Made by a program: the position numbers and the translations under genes. The notes beneath the pieces were generated by a model. The model made no database searches and had not been told where the DNA came from. It saw nothing but the letters and a program-made list of their open reading frames with translations. From the NCBI RefSeq assembly GCF_014696615.1, contig NZ_JACJQJ010000035.1, positions 1-64,000 on the forward strand: a stretch of 64,000 bases of DNA, in the 5' to 3' direction. Below, one piece after another: positions 8,761 through 18,649 of this stretch (the first letter of the stretch is position 1; every line of letters starts with the position of its first letter). Source of the DNA: Nostoc linckia FACHB-104. GTDB taxonomy: Bacteria; Cyanobacteriota; Cyanobacteriia; Cyanobacteriales; Nostocaceae.

Positions 8761-9579
8761 CTAATTTGTTTTTGAGCCTCGATAAATGCGTTCCCTTTGT
8801 TCTGGAGAGAGTTCTGTCATGGGAAACCATTCATATTCAGAACTAGGGAGTTGCTTGGGTAATCGAACTGCTCGTTGTTCATTTGTTGGGAAATCTATAT
8901 CATCATTGCTAGTTAAAGATGGGCTAATTAAAGTTTCATCTATCTCTGATGGGGGCAGATGATTTGGAAGTAATACATAAGCGTGCTGTTGTGGATTGTA
9001 TGCTAAAACTTCTCCTGTCTCAATTTGATATATCCAAGCATAAATACTAAGTTGTTTTTGGTGCAGCTTAGAGCGAATCACTGGATAAGTCCGGAGATTT
9101 TCGATTTGGGTAAGTACATTCTCAGCAATAATTATTTCTAATAATTCTTCTCCTGTGTAGTGGCTATAGTTATCTTTTACCAGCCTTCGGGTTGCTTCTG
9201 TATACTTGAGCCAGTCATGTACAAGCGGCATGTCTACCCGCAAGCTGTCTAATTTCATTAATCCTTTCATGGCACCACAATGTGAGTGCCCACACACAAT
9301 AATTTGTTGAATATCTAATGCTTGAATAGCATATTCAATTGTTGCTCCTTCACCACCATTAGTTGCACCATAGGGTGGAATAATGTTGCCTGCATTGCGG
9401 ATTACAAATAATTCACCTAACCCAGCTTGTGTAATGAGGTTTGGATCGATACGCGAATCCGAACAAGTAATAAATAGAACTCTGGGTTTTTGACCTTGAG
9501 ACAGTTGTTCAAATAGTTCTTCATTGGCAGGAAAATAACTACTTTGAAATTCGCGCAAGCCTCGAATCAGTTTTTTCAT
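8761..9579 (-). CDS. ccaA: Carboxysomal beta-class carbonic anhydrase CcaA
   Basis: A 272-residue beta-carbonic anhydrase that interconverts bicarbonate and CO2 beside Rubisco in the carboxysome. The zinc ligands are Cys39 (in 'TCSDSRIDP'), His98 and Cys101 (in 'VCGHSHCGAMK'), with the catalytic Asp41/Arg43 dyad present. It aligns well with Synechocystis CcaA in length and sequence, including the C-terminal extension beyond the catalytic core. That extension ends in 'LSPEQRERIYRGS', very close to the C-terminal tail of Synechocystis CcaA that is implicated in binding CcmM. This tail separates carboxysomal CcaA from shorter cytosolic beta-CAs and is the main reason for the symbol. The gene stands alone, away from any ccm operon. 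Confidence 0.92.
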   Translation of the reverse strand: MKKLIRGLREFQSSYFPANEELFEQLSQGQKPRVLFITCSDSRIDPNLITQAGLGELFVIRNAGNIIPPYGATNGGEGATIEYAIQALDIQQIIVCGHSHCGAMKGLMKLDSLRVDMPLVHDWLKYTEATRRLVKDNYSHYTGEELLEIIIAENVLTQIENLRTYPVIRSKLHQKQLSIYAWIYQIETGEVLAYNPQQHAYVLLPNHLPPSEIDETLISPSLTSNDDIDFPTNEQRAVRLPKQLPSSEYEWFPMTELSPEQRERIYRGSKTN

Positions 9580-10062
9580 CTGGTACCTAAATCAACATAG
9601 TTATACTTTATGTTTTTCGGATAATTATTTACCCAAAAAATCTGAGATAATACTAATCTAAATTATTGGCTAAATTCATTTAGTCATATCTCTAAATCCA
9701 TTGCCTCACGCTGTTAGCGTAGTCTGTGAAACTTATTATTGTATTGTTGAAGTAATATTACTCAACTACTATCTTTAGTTATAGCTTTAATGTAACATCT
9801 ATCTGCAATTAGGCATAAAGTTAGTATTTTCTCTAACTTGATCAAGCATCATTAGTAATCATCCTCATAAGTGAGGGTTAGAGCAATCAGTATCTCTTGC
9901 TACAATGTTCTGCCGCTACAACAATTTATCTATTGCAAATATTATTGTCATGAGTATCAGTATGAAAAAATAATCACAAAATTTTGATAGTTGCACAAGA
10001 ATTAGATAGCAGGGAGTCAATTCTTTCCTGAAGCTAAAAGTAATGGATTTGCAGAGGGTTGT
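9580..10062. other. Divergent intergenic region
   Basis: An AT-rich 480-bp stretch between divergent ccaA and the DUF1772 gene. It should contain both promoters. No coding frame, strong hairpin or recognisable operator was found. Confidence 0.4.
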
Positions 10063-10575
10063 ATGACAAATGTTGACTACTTGCTATTGACATTAAAACT
10101 TTTCACGGTTTTGGGCTGCTCCTTGGTTGCGGGAGTCTTCTTTGCCTTCTCCACTTTTGTGATGAGTGCTTTGGCTCGGCTTCAACCAAGAGAAGGCATT
10201 GTTGCTATGCAATCGATCAATATTACAGCAATCAATCCGTGGTTTATGGTGGCGCTATTTGGCACTGCATTGGCTTGCTTGCTTCTGGCGATCGCCTCGC
10301 TGTTAAAGTTGCATCAACCTGGTGCAGTCTACTTGCTAGTTGGTAGCCTGTGTTATCTCGTAGGTACAATTCTGGTGACGATCGCTTTTAATGTACCGCT
10401 AAATGATGCTCTGGCGATCGCCAACCCAGATAGTCCTGAGAGCGCAAATTTATGGGCTAGATATCTTGCCAACTGGACATTCTGGAACCATGTGCGAACA
10501 ATAACAGCGTTTGGGGCAGCTGCTTTATTGGCGATCGCATTCTGCAAGCAAACAGGAGCTACTGAGCTTTTCTAA
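10063..10575 (+). CDS. DUF1772 (anthrone oxygenase-like) membrane protein
   Basis: A 170-residue protein with four predicted membrane helices. The first contains 'GVFFAFSTFVMSALARLQP', the family signature around the F-S-x-F-V-M motif, and the second follows 'AINPWFMVALFGTALAC'. The last third holds 'VPLNDALA' and 'WARYLANWTFWNHVRTITAFGAAALL', where the W-x-x-W-N-H-x-R cluster is strongly conserved in the DUF1772/anthrone-oxygenase-like family. The family includes a few aromatic oxygenases, but most bacterial members have no known function. It has no co-directional partner. Confidence 0.78.
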   Translation: MTNVDYLLLTLKLFTVLGCSLVAGVFFAFSTFVMSALARLQPREGIVAMQSINITAINPWFMVALFGTALACLLLAIASLLKLHQPGAVYLLVGSLCYLVGTILVTIAFNVPLNDALAIANPDSPESANLWARYLANWTFWNHVRTITAFGAAALLAIAFCKQTGATELF

Positions 10576-11065
10576 CTGCTATGGGGCTTGAAACCCCTAC
10601 CAATGTTTATCAAGAAATGTAGCCACAACTAAAGGTTCAGCCACAGAGAATGCCTTAATTTATTTGGCAATTAGCCCTCTTTTGTCACTCCAGGAAAAGA
10701 AAAATCAAAGCCAAACTTTGAACTCTAGCATAGAACGGTCATTTGAGCGTTTATTTTCTAACACAATGGCTGAAATCATTGTTTTTTTGTAAAAGTCTTA
10801 TACTATAAGCGTTCCATATTATTCTCTCCCGAAGGTAACAAAAGAGGGATCAGAACTCAGAACTTTCAAGACAGGAAGATAGGAGGAAAAAAGGTTTTGA
10901 TTAGTTTGGAGATATGCTTTTGAGTGCAAGTTAATGAAAAATAATAGTTGCTTCATTGTAATTATCAACAGAAATCAATACACCAAAATATAGAGATTTT
11001 AGATCTCACAATTGTGTGTATCTTGATGAAGTAGGGGCGGACAATATGTCCGTCCCACAAAAGTA
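10576..11065. other. Intergenic region with a short inverted repeat
   Basis: A 490-bp gap between convergent genes. A small GGGG/CCCC hairpin follows the DUF1772 stop near 10580. At 11035-11056 the near-perfect inverted repeat GGGCGGACA/TGTCCGTCCC lies 10 bp past the malic enzyme stop and may act as its terminator. Nothing coding was seen. Confidence 0.45.
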
Positions 11066-12457
11066 TCAACTGTGAGCAATACCTTCTTGACGCGCTGCTT
11101 GTTGTACAGCCGCAGCTACAGATGAGGCGACTCGCTCATCAAAAACTGAAGGAATGATATGTTCCCGATTTAAATCTGAAGGCTTCACTAAAGATGCGAT
11201 CGCATGTGCAGCTTCTAAATACATAGTGGTGGTAATTGTCTTAGCTTGACAATCTAATGCACCGCGAAATACTCCCGGGAAAGCCAAAACGTTATTAATT
11301 TGATTTGGGTAATCACTACGACCTGTAGCAATTACAGCTACATCGTTTGTGACTAATTCTGGTTGAATTTCGGGAATCGGATTAGCCATTGCAAACACGA
11401 TCGCATCTTTTGTCATTGATTGCACCATTTCTGGTGTCAAAACTCCTGGTGCGCTTACACCAATAAATACATCTGCGCCTTGCAATGCACCAGCTAATGT
11501 ACCTTGGGCTTTAACTGCAAATTCGCGCTTTTCTTCAGTCAAATCAGTACGGCTGATAGAGATAATCCCTTTAGAGTCGCACATCCAGATTTTTTCTGCC
11601 CCAGCTTTGCGGAGTAAACGTGCGATCGCTACCCCAGCAGCACCAGCACCATTAATCACAATGCGGATTTCTGCTAGTGATTTATTTACCAGTTTCAAAG
11701 CATTAAACAACGCTGCCAAGGTAACAATTGCGGTACCATGCTGGTCATCATGAAAAACGGGTATATCTAATTCCTGACGCAACCTTTTTTCAATCTCAAA
11801 GCAGCGCGGAGCAGCGATATCTTCGAGGTTGACACCACCAAAGACCGGAGCGATATTTTTTACTGTTCTGATAATTTCATCGGTATCTTGGGTTGCCAAG
11901 CAGATGGGGAAAGCATCAATACCAGCAAATTCTTTGAACAGCATCGCTTTCCCTTCCATAACTGGGAGAGCAGCAGCTGGGCCGAGATTTCCTAAACCTA
12001 AAACAGCACTACCATCGGTAACAATAGCTACTGTATTTTTTTTAATGGTGAGGTTATAGACTTCATCTGGATTTTCGGCGATCGCTGTACAAATGCGACC
12101 TACTCCAGGTGTGTAAGCCATTGCTAAGTCAGAAACACTCTTGAGAGGAATTCTGCTAGCGATGCTGATTTTACCGCCACGATGCAAATTAAAGGTGCGG
12201 TCATACACACTGAGCAACTGAATGTGTGGTAGTGCTTTGACTGCTTGCACAATGGTTTCCGCGTGTTCAGTGCTAGCCGCATCAACAGTAATATCGCGAG
12301 TAGACTCTTTGCGAGTTTGCTCGATTAAATCAATTTGTCCGAGTAGTCCACCACTAGCTGCGATCGCCTGGGTAACTGAAGCCAACATCCCAACACGATT
12401 GGGAATCTGCAAGCGCAGAGTCAAACTAAAACTAGAATTAGGAGTAAGGTCTGCCAT
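11066..12457 (-). CDS. NAD(P)-dependent malic enzyme with N-terminal ACT domain
   Basis: A 463-residue cytosolic malic enzyme that decarboxylates malate to pyruvate with reduction of NAD(P). An ACT regulatory domain occupies about residues 8-85 ('LRLQIPNRVGMLASVTQAI'), suggesting allosteric control by a small ligand. The catalytic part has 'AYTPGVGRICTAI', the metal-site region 'VTDGSAVLGLGNLGP', 'PVMEGKAMLFKEFAGIDAFP', 'FHDDQHGTAIVTLAAL' and the Rossmann motif 'INGAGAAGVAIARLL'. It is the short bacterial form without the phosphotransacetylase-like extension. In heterocystous species malic enzyme is a possible source of NADPH and CO2; that role is inferred. It is monocistronic. Confidence 0.9.
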   Translation of the reverse strand: MADLTPNSSFSLTLRLQIPNRVGMLASVTQAIAASGGLLGQIDLIEQTRKESTRDITVDAASTEHAETIVQAVKALPHIQLLSVYDRTFNLHRGGKISIASRIPLKSVSDLAMAYTPGVGRICTAIAENPDEVYNLTIKKNTVAIVTDGSAVLGLGNLGPAAALPVMEGKAMLFKEFAGIDAFPICLATQDTDEIIRTVKNIAPVFGGVNLEDIAAPRCFEIEKRLRQELDIPVFHDDQHGTAIVTLAALFNALKLVNKSLAEIRIVINGAGAAGVAIARLLRKAGAEKIWMCDSKGIISISRTDLTEEKREFAVKAQGTLAGALQGADVFIGVSAPGVLTPEMVQSMTKDAIVFAMANPIPEIQPELVTNDVAVIATGRSDYPNQINNVLAFPGVFRGALDCQAKTITTTMYLEAAHAIASLVKPSDLNREHIIPSVFDERVASSVAAAVQQAARQEGIAHS

Positions 12458-12684
12458 TGTGATTTTTAGATTTTAAATTTCACATCTTATATTGAATTGA
12501 TTATTAAAAACCTATTGCAAATCTTAAATGTCATATTTTACTAACTGTCAGCCAATTGCAATCTCGTAAATATACTCAGCAACACCAGATATTTTTGCTA
12601 TCTCATTTTCTCAACTGCTACGCAAATAACAAAGAAGCCTGCTATCAATAGCTTGTGTGATAGTCAATACATTTGTAATGCCAA

Positions 12685-12714
12685 TAAAAAAGCGCTCTCT
12701 AAAACGAGAACGCT
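12685..12714 (-). terminator. Rho-independent terminator of the truncated psbA
   Basis: Read on the minus strand, AGCGTTCTC and GAGAGCGCT form a 9-bp stem with one G-U wobble, then six T. It begins about 23 bases after the premature D1 stop codon, so the truncated gene keeps a working 3' end. Confidence 0.8.
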
Positions 12715-12737
12715 ATTAATGATATATTAACCTCAAA

Positions 12738-13388
12738 TTAACCATGCATTGCACAGAATAAAAAACCGCCGAAAACACCTGCTACCCCAAACATATGGAA
12801 GGGGTGGAACAGAATATTATGTTCTGCTTGGAATACAAGCATAAAGTTAAACGTGCCACTGATACTTAGAGACATCACGTCAGAAAAGCTACCTTGACCA
12901 ATGGGATAAATTAATAACACTGAGGTCGCCGCAGCTACGGGTGCTGAGTAAGCAACACAAATCCAGGGACGCATCCCTAGACGAAAACTTAGTTCCCATT
13001 GCCTACCAAGCCAGCAGAAAATACCAATGAGAAAATGCAAAACAATTAGCTGGTAAGGGCCGCCGTTGTACAGCCATTCATCCATGTAAGCCGCTTCCCA
13101 AAGGGGGTAGAAGTGCAAACCAATAGCATTGGATGTTGGCACAACAGCACCAGTAATGATGTTATTACCGTAAAGTAAAGAACCAGAAACAGGCTCTCGA
13201 ATACCGTCGATATTAACCGATGGTGCAGCAATAAAGGCAATAATGAAATAAATGGTTGCAGTTAACAAAGTGGGAATCATTAACACACCAAAGCAGCCGA
13301 TATAAAGCCGATTTTCAGTGCTAGTAATCCATTGCGAAAATCGATTACACTGATTACCACTTTCGCCTCTTATGAGAGTTGTGGTCAT
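12738..13388 (-). CDS. psbA: C-terminally truncated photosystem II D1 homologue
   Basis: A 216-residue protein collinear with the first 216 residues of D1, which normally has about 360. Numbering matches D1 exactly: His118, Tyr161 (the redox tyrosine), Asp170 (Mn ligand), Glu189, His190, His198 (P680 ligand) and His215 (iron ligand) are all present. The frame ends at Gly216, inside helix D. The rest of helix D, helix E, the QB pocket, His272 and the C-terminal Mn ligands (His332, Glu333, Asp342, Ala344) are absent. Some normally invariant positions differ, such as Cys32 for Trp and Val171/Ser173 near Asp170. There is no frameshift or internal stop, and no D1 coding remains downstream. It cannot make a normal reaction centre. 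It is either a decaying paralogue or a repurposed fragment. Confidence 0.85.
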   Translation of the reverse strand: MTTTLIRGESGNQCNRFSQWITSTENRLYIGCFGVLMIPTLLTATIYFIIAFIAAPSVNIDGIREPVSGSLLYGNNIITGAVVPTSNAIGLHFYPLWEAAYMDEWLYNGGPYQLIVLHFLIGIFCWLGRQWELSFRLGMRPWICVAYSAPVAAATSVLLIYPIGQGSFSDVMSLSISGTFNFMLVFQAEHNILFHPFHMFGVAGVFGGFLFCAMHG

Positions 13389-14049
13389 GGCTGTATTGTT
13401 TATAAATCACTAAAATCAACCTTCTCAATTCAAAAATTGAGAATAAAGCTGTTTTCAAAGACTTTTGCCAAATGCCTTCTCCCTAATCACCGGGACTTTC
13501 TGAAATTGCCTCACACCATATAAAAATTACTCAATCAATTTCCCAGGGAGACGGTGTGAACAAGGGAAGAAATTTTCCCAGATCTTACTATAAGTTTTTA
13601 CATAAACTCTTTGTATTTATCAATAATGCTTTTATAAAGTTTGATTGTAATTGCTACTGCACCACTTGTGACAGCAGAATTTTAATATCTCAACATCAGG
13701 GCTTCAACTATTTTTCACAAACAACGTTTTATATAGACGCAAAATCACCTAAGAATTAGTAAAATCTGGCTGGTAATCTATCAGAAATAGTTTCACAATT
13801 TATCCAGTGGCATTACTCAAGCTATTAAGTAAAATTCCTCATTAAAATGTATCTACTGATTTTTATCTAATAACTTCTAATGCATATTGCAAATAATATT
13901 ACTTAGATTATTTATGTAATATTAAAAACCAAGATGTTAGTAACAGTCAAGATATAAATTGACTGAAAAAAATTAGGGTATGCACTGCCACAGACTTCAA
14001 AAGGGTACTGCTGAGTACTCTGAATACTTCCAGTTCAAAATTTGGTTAG
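13389..14049. other. Divergent intergenic region, truncated psbA / NRPS
   Basis: An AT-rich 660-bp stretch between divergent genes that must carry both promoters. A GTG frame of 67 residues starts at 13556 after a GGGAG, but its composition (many Phe, Asn and Cys, no recognisable fold) makes it doubtful. No operator could be named. Confidence 0.4.
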
Positions 14050-17000
14050 ATGGAAAAATCCATGCTGAGTGATCATAAAAACATTTCCATTCATCAATTA
14101 GTGGAATTTCAGGTGTCACAAACCCCTGATGCTGTAGCGGTTATTTTTCAAAATGAACAATTAACATATAGAGAACTGAATCAAAAAGCCAATCAATTAG
14201 CGCATCACCTCAGAACTCTAGGCGTAAAACCAGAAACCTTAGTAGGGGTTTGTATAGAGCGATCGCTAGAGATGGTAGTCGCGTTGTTAGGGATACTCAA
14301 AGCAGGTGGAGCTTATATTCCCCTTGACCCTACCTATCCTCCAGATCGTTTAGCTTTCATTATCGAAGATACTCAACTTCCTCTCTTGTTAACCCAAGAG
14401 CATTTACAGGCATTAGTTTCTCAACATCAGGGACATACTATTTATATCAACAGTGATTGGCAGAACATAGCTCAACAGCCAATAGATAACCCTATTAGTG
14501 AAGTAAGACCTAACAATCTTGCCTATGTTATTTACACATCTGGGTCTACAGGTATACCAAAAGGCGTAGCAATCGAACACCGCAATACAATTGCTCTGAT
14601 TGATTGGGCTAGAGAATTTTTTACTCCTGAGCAATTAAATGGAGTGTTAGCCTCCACATCAATTTGCTTCGATTTATCAGTTTTTGAATTGTTCGTCACT
14701 CTTTGTTGTGGCGGTAAGGTAATTCTCGCTCAGGATGCCTTAGACTTACCTAACTTACCAGCAGCATCGGAAGTTACTTTGATCAATACTGTACCTTCAG
14801 CGATCGCAGCATTGTTTCGGATGAAAGGTATTCCCTGCTCTGTCAATACGATTAACTTGGCGGGTGAGCCATTGCAAAATGCCCTAGTACAACAACTTTA
14901 TCAGTTAGAGCATATTCAACAAATTTTCAATCTTTACGGACCCACAGAGGATACAACCTATTCCACAGTAGCTTTAATCCAAAAAGGATCAACCGAAATT
15001 CCATCAATTGGTCGTCCTCTACCAAATACAGACATTTATTTGTTAGAAGTACCATCACGCAGGAAAAATGATCGGCTTAGACCTGTTCCAATGGGCGTAG
15101 CAGGGGAATTATATATTAGTGGTTCTGGGCTAGCTCGTGGTTATCTAAATCGCCCAGATCTAACATCTGAGAAGTTTATTCTTCATTCCGTAAATCAAGA
15201 AAAGGAATTGCGGCTCTACAAAACCGGAGATTTAGCTGTCTATTTGCCTGATGGTAACCTCAAGTTTCTTGGCCGAATCGATCACCAAATCAAAATTCGT
15301 GGCTTCCGAGTGGAATTAGGAGAAGTGGAAGCAGCTATCAACAAATATCCAGGGATAAGAGAGGCTGTAGTTATTCCTAGAGATGGTGAGCTTGGAGACA
15401 AACGCCTGGTTGCATATATTGTTCCAAAAACTCACAGTGATTTGGAACAATTAAGGCCAATGGATCAGTTCTATACTAAACAACTTCAGGAATGGAGAAA
15501 TGTATGGGATGCCACTTATAGTCAGCCTTATGAAGATGGCGATCCCACTTTCAATTTTATTAGCTGGAATGATAGTTTTACAGGCCTACCAATACCAGCT
15601 GACGAGATGCATGAATATGTGAATTCAACAGTTAAGCACATTCTCTCCTTAAAACCTCAGCGAGTATTAGAGATTGGATGTGGTAACGGACTTCTTTTGT
15701 TTCGTATTGCTCCTCATTGTAGCCAATACTTCGGTACGGATATCTCTAAACAAGCTATCCATTACATTGAGCAGCAATTAAGCAAAAGCAAGCCAAATTT
15801 GTCACATGTAAAAGTATGTGAGGGTGCAGCCCATGAACTTGAAGGGTTAGAAGCAGGTAGCTTTGATACCGTAATTATTAACTCTGTAATTCAATACTTT
15901 CCCAGTGTGGATTATCTGTTACAAGTTATTGAGAAGATTGTTCAAGTAATCAAACCAGGGGGGCAAATTTTCATCGGTGACGTTCGTAGTTTACCGTTAC
16001 TAGAAACTTTTCATACCGCAGTTCAACTTAGCCAAGCTATTGCTTCTCTTTCTAGCAATCAACTCCAACATATAGTACGGGAACGAATGTTGCATGAAAG
16101 AGAACTAGTACTTCATCCTACTTTATTTTCTACTCTGAAGCAGAGGATTCCCCGCATTAGTCATGTTCAAACTTTTCTCAAGCGAGGTCAATCTCAAAAT
16201 GAACTGATTAGGTTTCGCTTTGATGTCATCCTTCATGTAGAAGCTGATACATATGCAGATGCAGAGCCTCTATGTTGGGATTGGCAACAACAAGAACTAT
16301 CAATTCCACTAATCTGCAAATTTCTTCAAGAGAAACAGCCAAAAACTCTCAAGATTATTAATATACCTAATGCACGGGTATTCTTAGATGTGAAAGCAGT
16401 GGAACTGCTAGCAAGTCGCAATAAACCAACAACCGTAGGACAGCTAAGGGAAGCACTCTGGCAAATTCATGAATATACTAGAATCCATCCAGAGGAATTT
16501 TGGAATATCAGTCAAGATTTACCCTATAACGCCCATATAAGTTGGTCTGAGTTAAATACACCAGGTACGTATGATGTTGTACTACAAAGTCAGTTAAAAA
16601 CAATAGAGCAAAAGGCTATTCCTGTCCTGCTAGAGCAACCATTAGAGTTAAAACCATTAAGTGCTTATGCTAATAATCCTCTTCAAGTAAACGAGAAAAG
16701 CAACTTGGGTCTAAAACTACGTACCTACCTGAAGGAAAAATTACCTGACTATATGGTTCCTTCAGCATTTGTAGTAATGGAAACTTTACCGCTAACACCA
16801 AATGGAAAGATTGATCGGCGATCGCTACCTGAGCCGAAAAAAGAGCGACCAATGTTAAAAGAGGCATACATTGCTCCTTCAAATCTAAGAGAACAACAGC
16901 TTGCTGAAATTTGGTCTCAGATTTTAGGGATAGAACAAGTAGGTATTTATGATAACTTTTTTGAACTCGGAGGACATTCTCTGCTTACAGCTCATCTGCT

Positions 17001-18411
17001 GTCTCAAGTAGAAGAGGTTACTCATGTCAAAGTATCTTTATCCTACTTTCTTAGAGAACCGACGATAGCGGGATTAATTAAAGCGATTAATACTACTCAG
17101 AACTTAGATTATGATGTTAATTTTGGGGAAGAAAATCAGATAGATTTATATACAGAGGCCATTTTAGATCCAACAATTTATCCTGAGCTACCCTTTTTTG
17201 AATACAAAAATGAACCAGAACATATATTCTTGACTGGAGTAACAGGGTTTTTAGGTGCTTTTTTACTGGATGAGCTTCTGAAACAAACTCAGGCAAATAT
17301 TTATTGCTTAGTTCGTGCCTCTAATCTTGAGCATGGTCGGCAAAAAATTCAAACTAATCTAGAGCGTTACAAACTTGGAAGCAACAAGTTAAGTTCTAAG
17401 GTAATTCCCATCTTAGGAGATTTATCACAACCCTTATTGGGACTAACTAGCGCAAAATTCCGAGAGTTGGGTAACAAACTAGATCTAATTTATCATGCTG
17501 GAGCAATTGTAAATTTGGTTTATCCATATAATACATTACGAGCTACTAATGTGTTAGGAACCCAAGAGATTCTTAGGTTAGCTAGCCAGGGTAAAACCAC
17601 CCCTGTTCACTTCATTTCAACTATTGATGTATTAAAGCCGCTAATTTTTCGTGAAAAGAAGATTATTACAGAAGATGAACACCTTGATAATCCTTACAAT
17701 CTGAACCAGGGTTATACCCAAACTAAATGGGTTGCTGAGAAGCTAGTAATTGCTGCTCAGTCTAGAGGAATTCCTACATGTATTTATAGACCAGGAATGA
17801 TGTCTGGTCATAGTCAAACAGGTGTTTCTCAAAGTAATGACTTGATAAACAGAATCATCAAAGGCATGATTCAGATGGGATCTGCACCTACTTGGGAACA
17901 ATGGATTAATTTAACTCCTATAGACTATGCTAGTAAAGCTATTTTATATTTATCAAGACAGCAAGAATCTACAGGAAAAGTGTTTCATATTGTTAATCCT
18001 AATCCATTATCTTGGAACAAACTTGTTACTAATATCCAAAGCTTCGGCTACTACATTCGCCTTTTACCATATGAGAAATGGCAAGCTGAATTGCTAAAAT
18101 TAGATATTTCTCAAGAGAATGCATTAGAACCAATTATTTCTCTGTTTACCGAAAAGATTTTTAATAGCCAAATGACCTATCTAGAAATTTTCTTAAGAAC
18201 TTCTACAGTGTTTGACTGTCGGAAGACTCTCAATATGCTTGTAAATACTTCCATAATTTGCCCAATTGTTAATGATAATATGCTCCAAAGTTACTTTGAT
18301 TATCTTATTAATAATAGTTTCATTAAACTTCCCAAAGACGAAGTTGACAAGATTCCTTATAAAGACACAATACGAGCAACTACAGAGTATAAAAATGTGG
18401 TTAACAAGTAA
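14050..18411 (+). CDS. Single-module NRPS: adenylation, embedded N-methyltransferase, carrier, terminal reductase
   Basis: A 1453-residue synthetase. The adenylation domain starts at about residue 12 and shows 'YTSGSTGIPKG' (A3, about 161), 'FDLSVFELF' (A4, about 207), 'NLYGPTE' (A5, about 294), 'KIRGFRVELGEVEAA' (A8, about 415) and 'NGKIDRRSLP' (A10, about 918). Between A8 and A10 sits an embedded methyltransferase with the SAM motif 'VLEIGCGNGLL' (about 539), the usual place of NRPS N-methyltransferases. A carrier domain follows ('FFELGGHSLL', about 974), then a thioester reductase ('LTGVTGFLGAFLL', about 1063; catalytic region 'YTQTKW', about 1221). No condensation or thioesterase domain is present. 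My reading of the specificity code is DLFNNALTYK, which I recall as an alanine code. Predicted product: N-methyl-alaninal or the alcohol. No ribosome site is obvious at the ATG; another ATG lies at 14065. Confidence 0.88.
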   Translation: MEKSMLSDHKNISIHQLVEFQVSQTPDAVAVIFQNEQLTYRELNQKANQLAHHLRTLGVKPETLVGVCIERSLEMVVALLGILKAGGAYIPLDPTYPPDRLAFIIEDTQLPLLLTQEHLQALVSQHQGHTIYINSDWQNIAQQPIDNPISEVRPNNLAYVIYTSGSTGIPKGVAIEHRNTIALIDWAREFFTPEQLNGVLASTSICFDLSVFELFVTLCCGGKVILAQDALDLPNLPAASEVTLINTVPSAIAALFRMKGIPCSVNTINLAGEPLQNALVQQLYQLEHIQQIFNLYGPTEDTTYSTVALIQKGSTEIPSIGRPLPNTDIYLLEVPSRRKNDRLRPVPMGVAGELYISGSGLARGYLNRPDLTSEKFILHSVNQEKELRLYKTGDLAVYLPDGNLKFLGRIDHQIKIRGFRVELGEVEAAINKYPGIREAVVIPRDGELGDKRLVAYIVPKTHSDLEQLRPMDQFYTKQLQEWRNVWDATYSQPYEDGDPTFNFISWNDSFTGLPIPADEMHEYVNSTVKHILSLKPQRVLEIGCGNGLLLFRIAPHCSQYFGTDISKQAIHYIEQQLSKSKPNLSHVKVCEGAAHELEGLEAGSFDTVIINSVIQYFPSVDYLLQVIEKIVQVIKPGGQIFIGDVRSLPLLETFHTAVQLSQAIASLSSNQLQHIVRERMLHERELVLHPTLFSTLKQRIPRISHVQTFLKRGQSQNELIRFRFDVILHVEADTYADAEPLCWDWQQQELSIPLICKFLQEKQPKTLKIINIPNARVFLDVKAVELLASRNKPTTVGQLREALWQIHEYTRIHPEEFWNISQDLPYNAHISWSELNTPGTYDVVLQSQLKTIEQKAIPVLLEQPLELKPLSAYANNPLQVNEKSNLGLKLRTYLKEKLPDYMVPSAFVVMETLPLTPNGKIDRRSLPEPKKERPMLKEAYIAPSNLREQQLAEIWSQILGIEQVGIYDNFFELGGHSLLTAHLLSQVEEVTHVKVSLSYFLREPTIAGLIKAINTTQNLDYDVNFGEENQIDLYTEAILDPTIYPELPFFEYKNEPEHIFLTGVTGFLGAFLLDELLKQTQANIYCLVRASNLEHGRQKIQTNLERYKLGSNKLSSKVIPILGDLSQPLLGLTSAKFRELGNKLDLIYHAGAIVNLVYPYNTLRATNVLGTQEILRLASQGKTTPVHFISTIDVLKPLIFREKKIITEDEHLDNPYNLNQGYTQTKWVAEKLVIAAQSRGIPTCIYRPGMMSGHSQTGVSQSNDLINRIIKGMIQMGSAPTWEQWINLTPIDYASKAILYLSRQQESTGKVFHIVNPNPLSWNKLVTNIQSFGYYIRLLPYEKWQAELLKLDISQENALEPIISLFTEKIFNSQMTYLEIFLRTSTVFDCRKTLNMLVNTSIICPIVNDNMLQSYFDYLINNSFIKLPKDEVDKIPYKDTIRATTEYKNVVNK

Positions 18412-18649
18412 TGATGTAAAGAAAAAATATTAGATAAAATTACCATGTAGAACTCAATTAAGGGATAGAGCTTACAATTGCACAAAGACAAGTCTAATTA
18501 CAACTATGGGTTTGATATTAACTGGTTAACTGTTACTTATTAATTTTTCCTCAAGCGTTATTTGTCGAACCTAATAGGGAATTATTAAATATGAATAATA
18601 ACTGTTATCAGCAACGCAGCATCCATCAAACACCTTATAAGGTAAGACC

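Noticed and set aside
13556-13759. 67-codon GTG frame between truncated psbA and the NRPS
   Set aside because: A GGGAG precedes it, but composition (Phe, Asn, Cys, Tyr) is that of AT-rich non-coding DNA.
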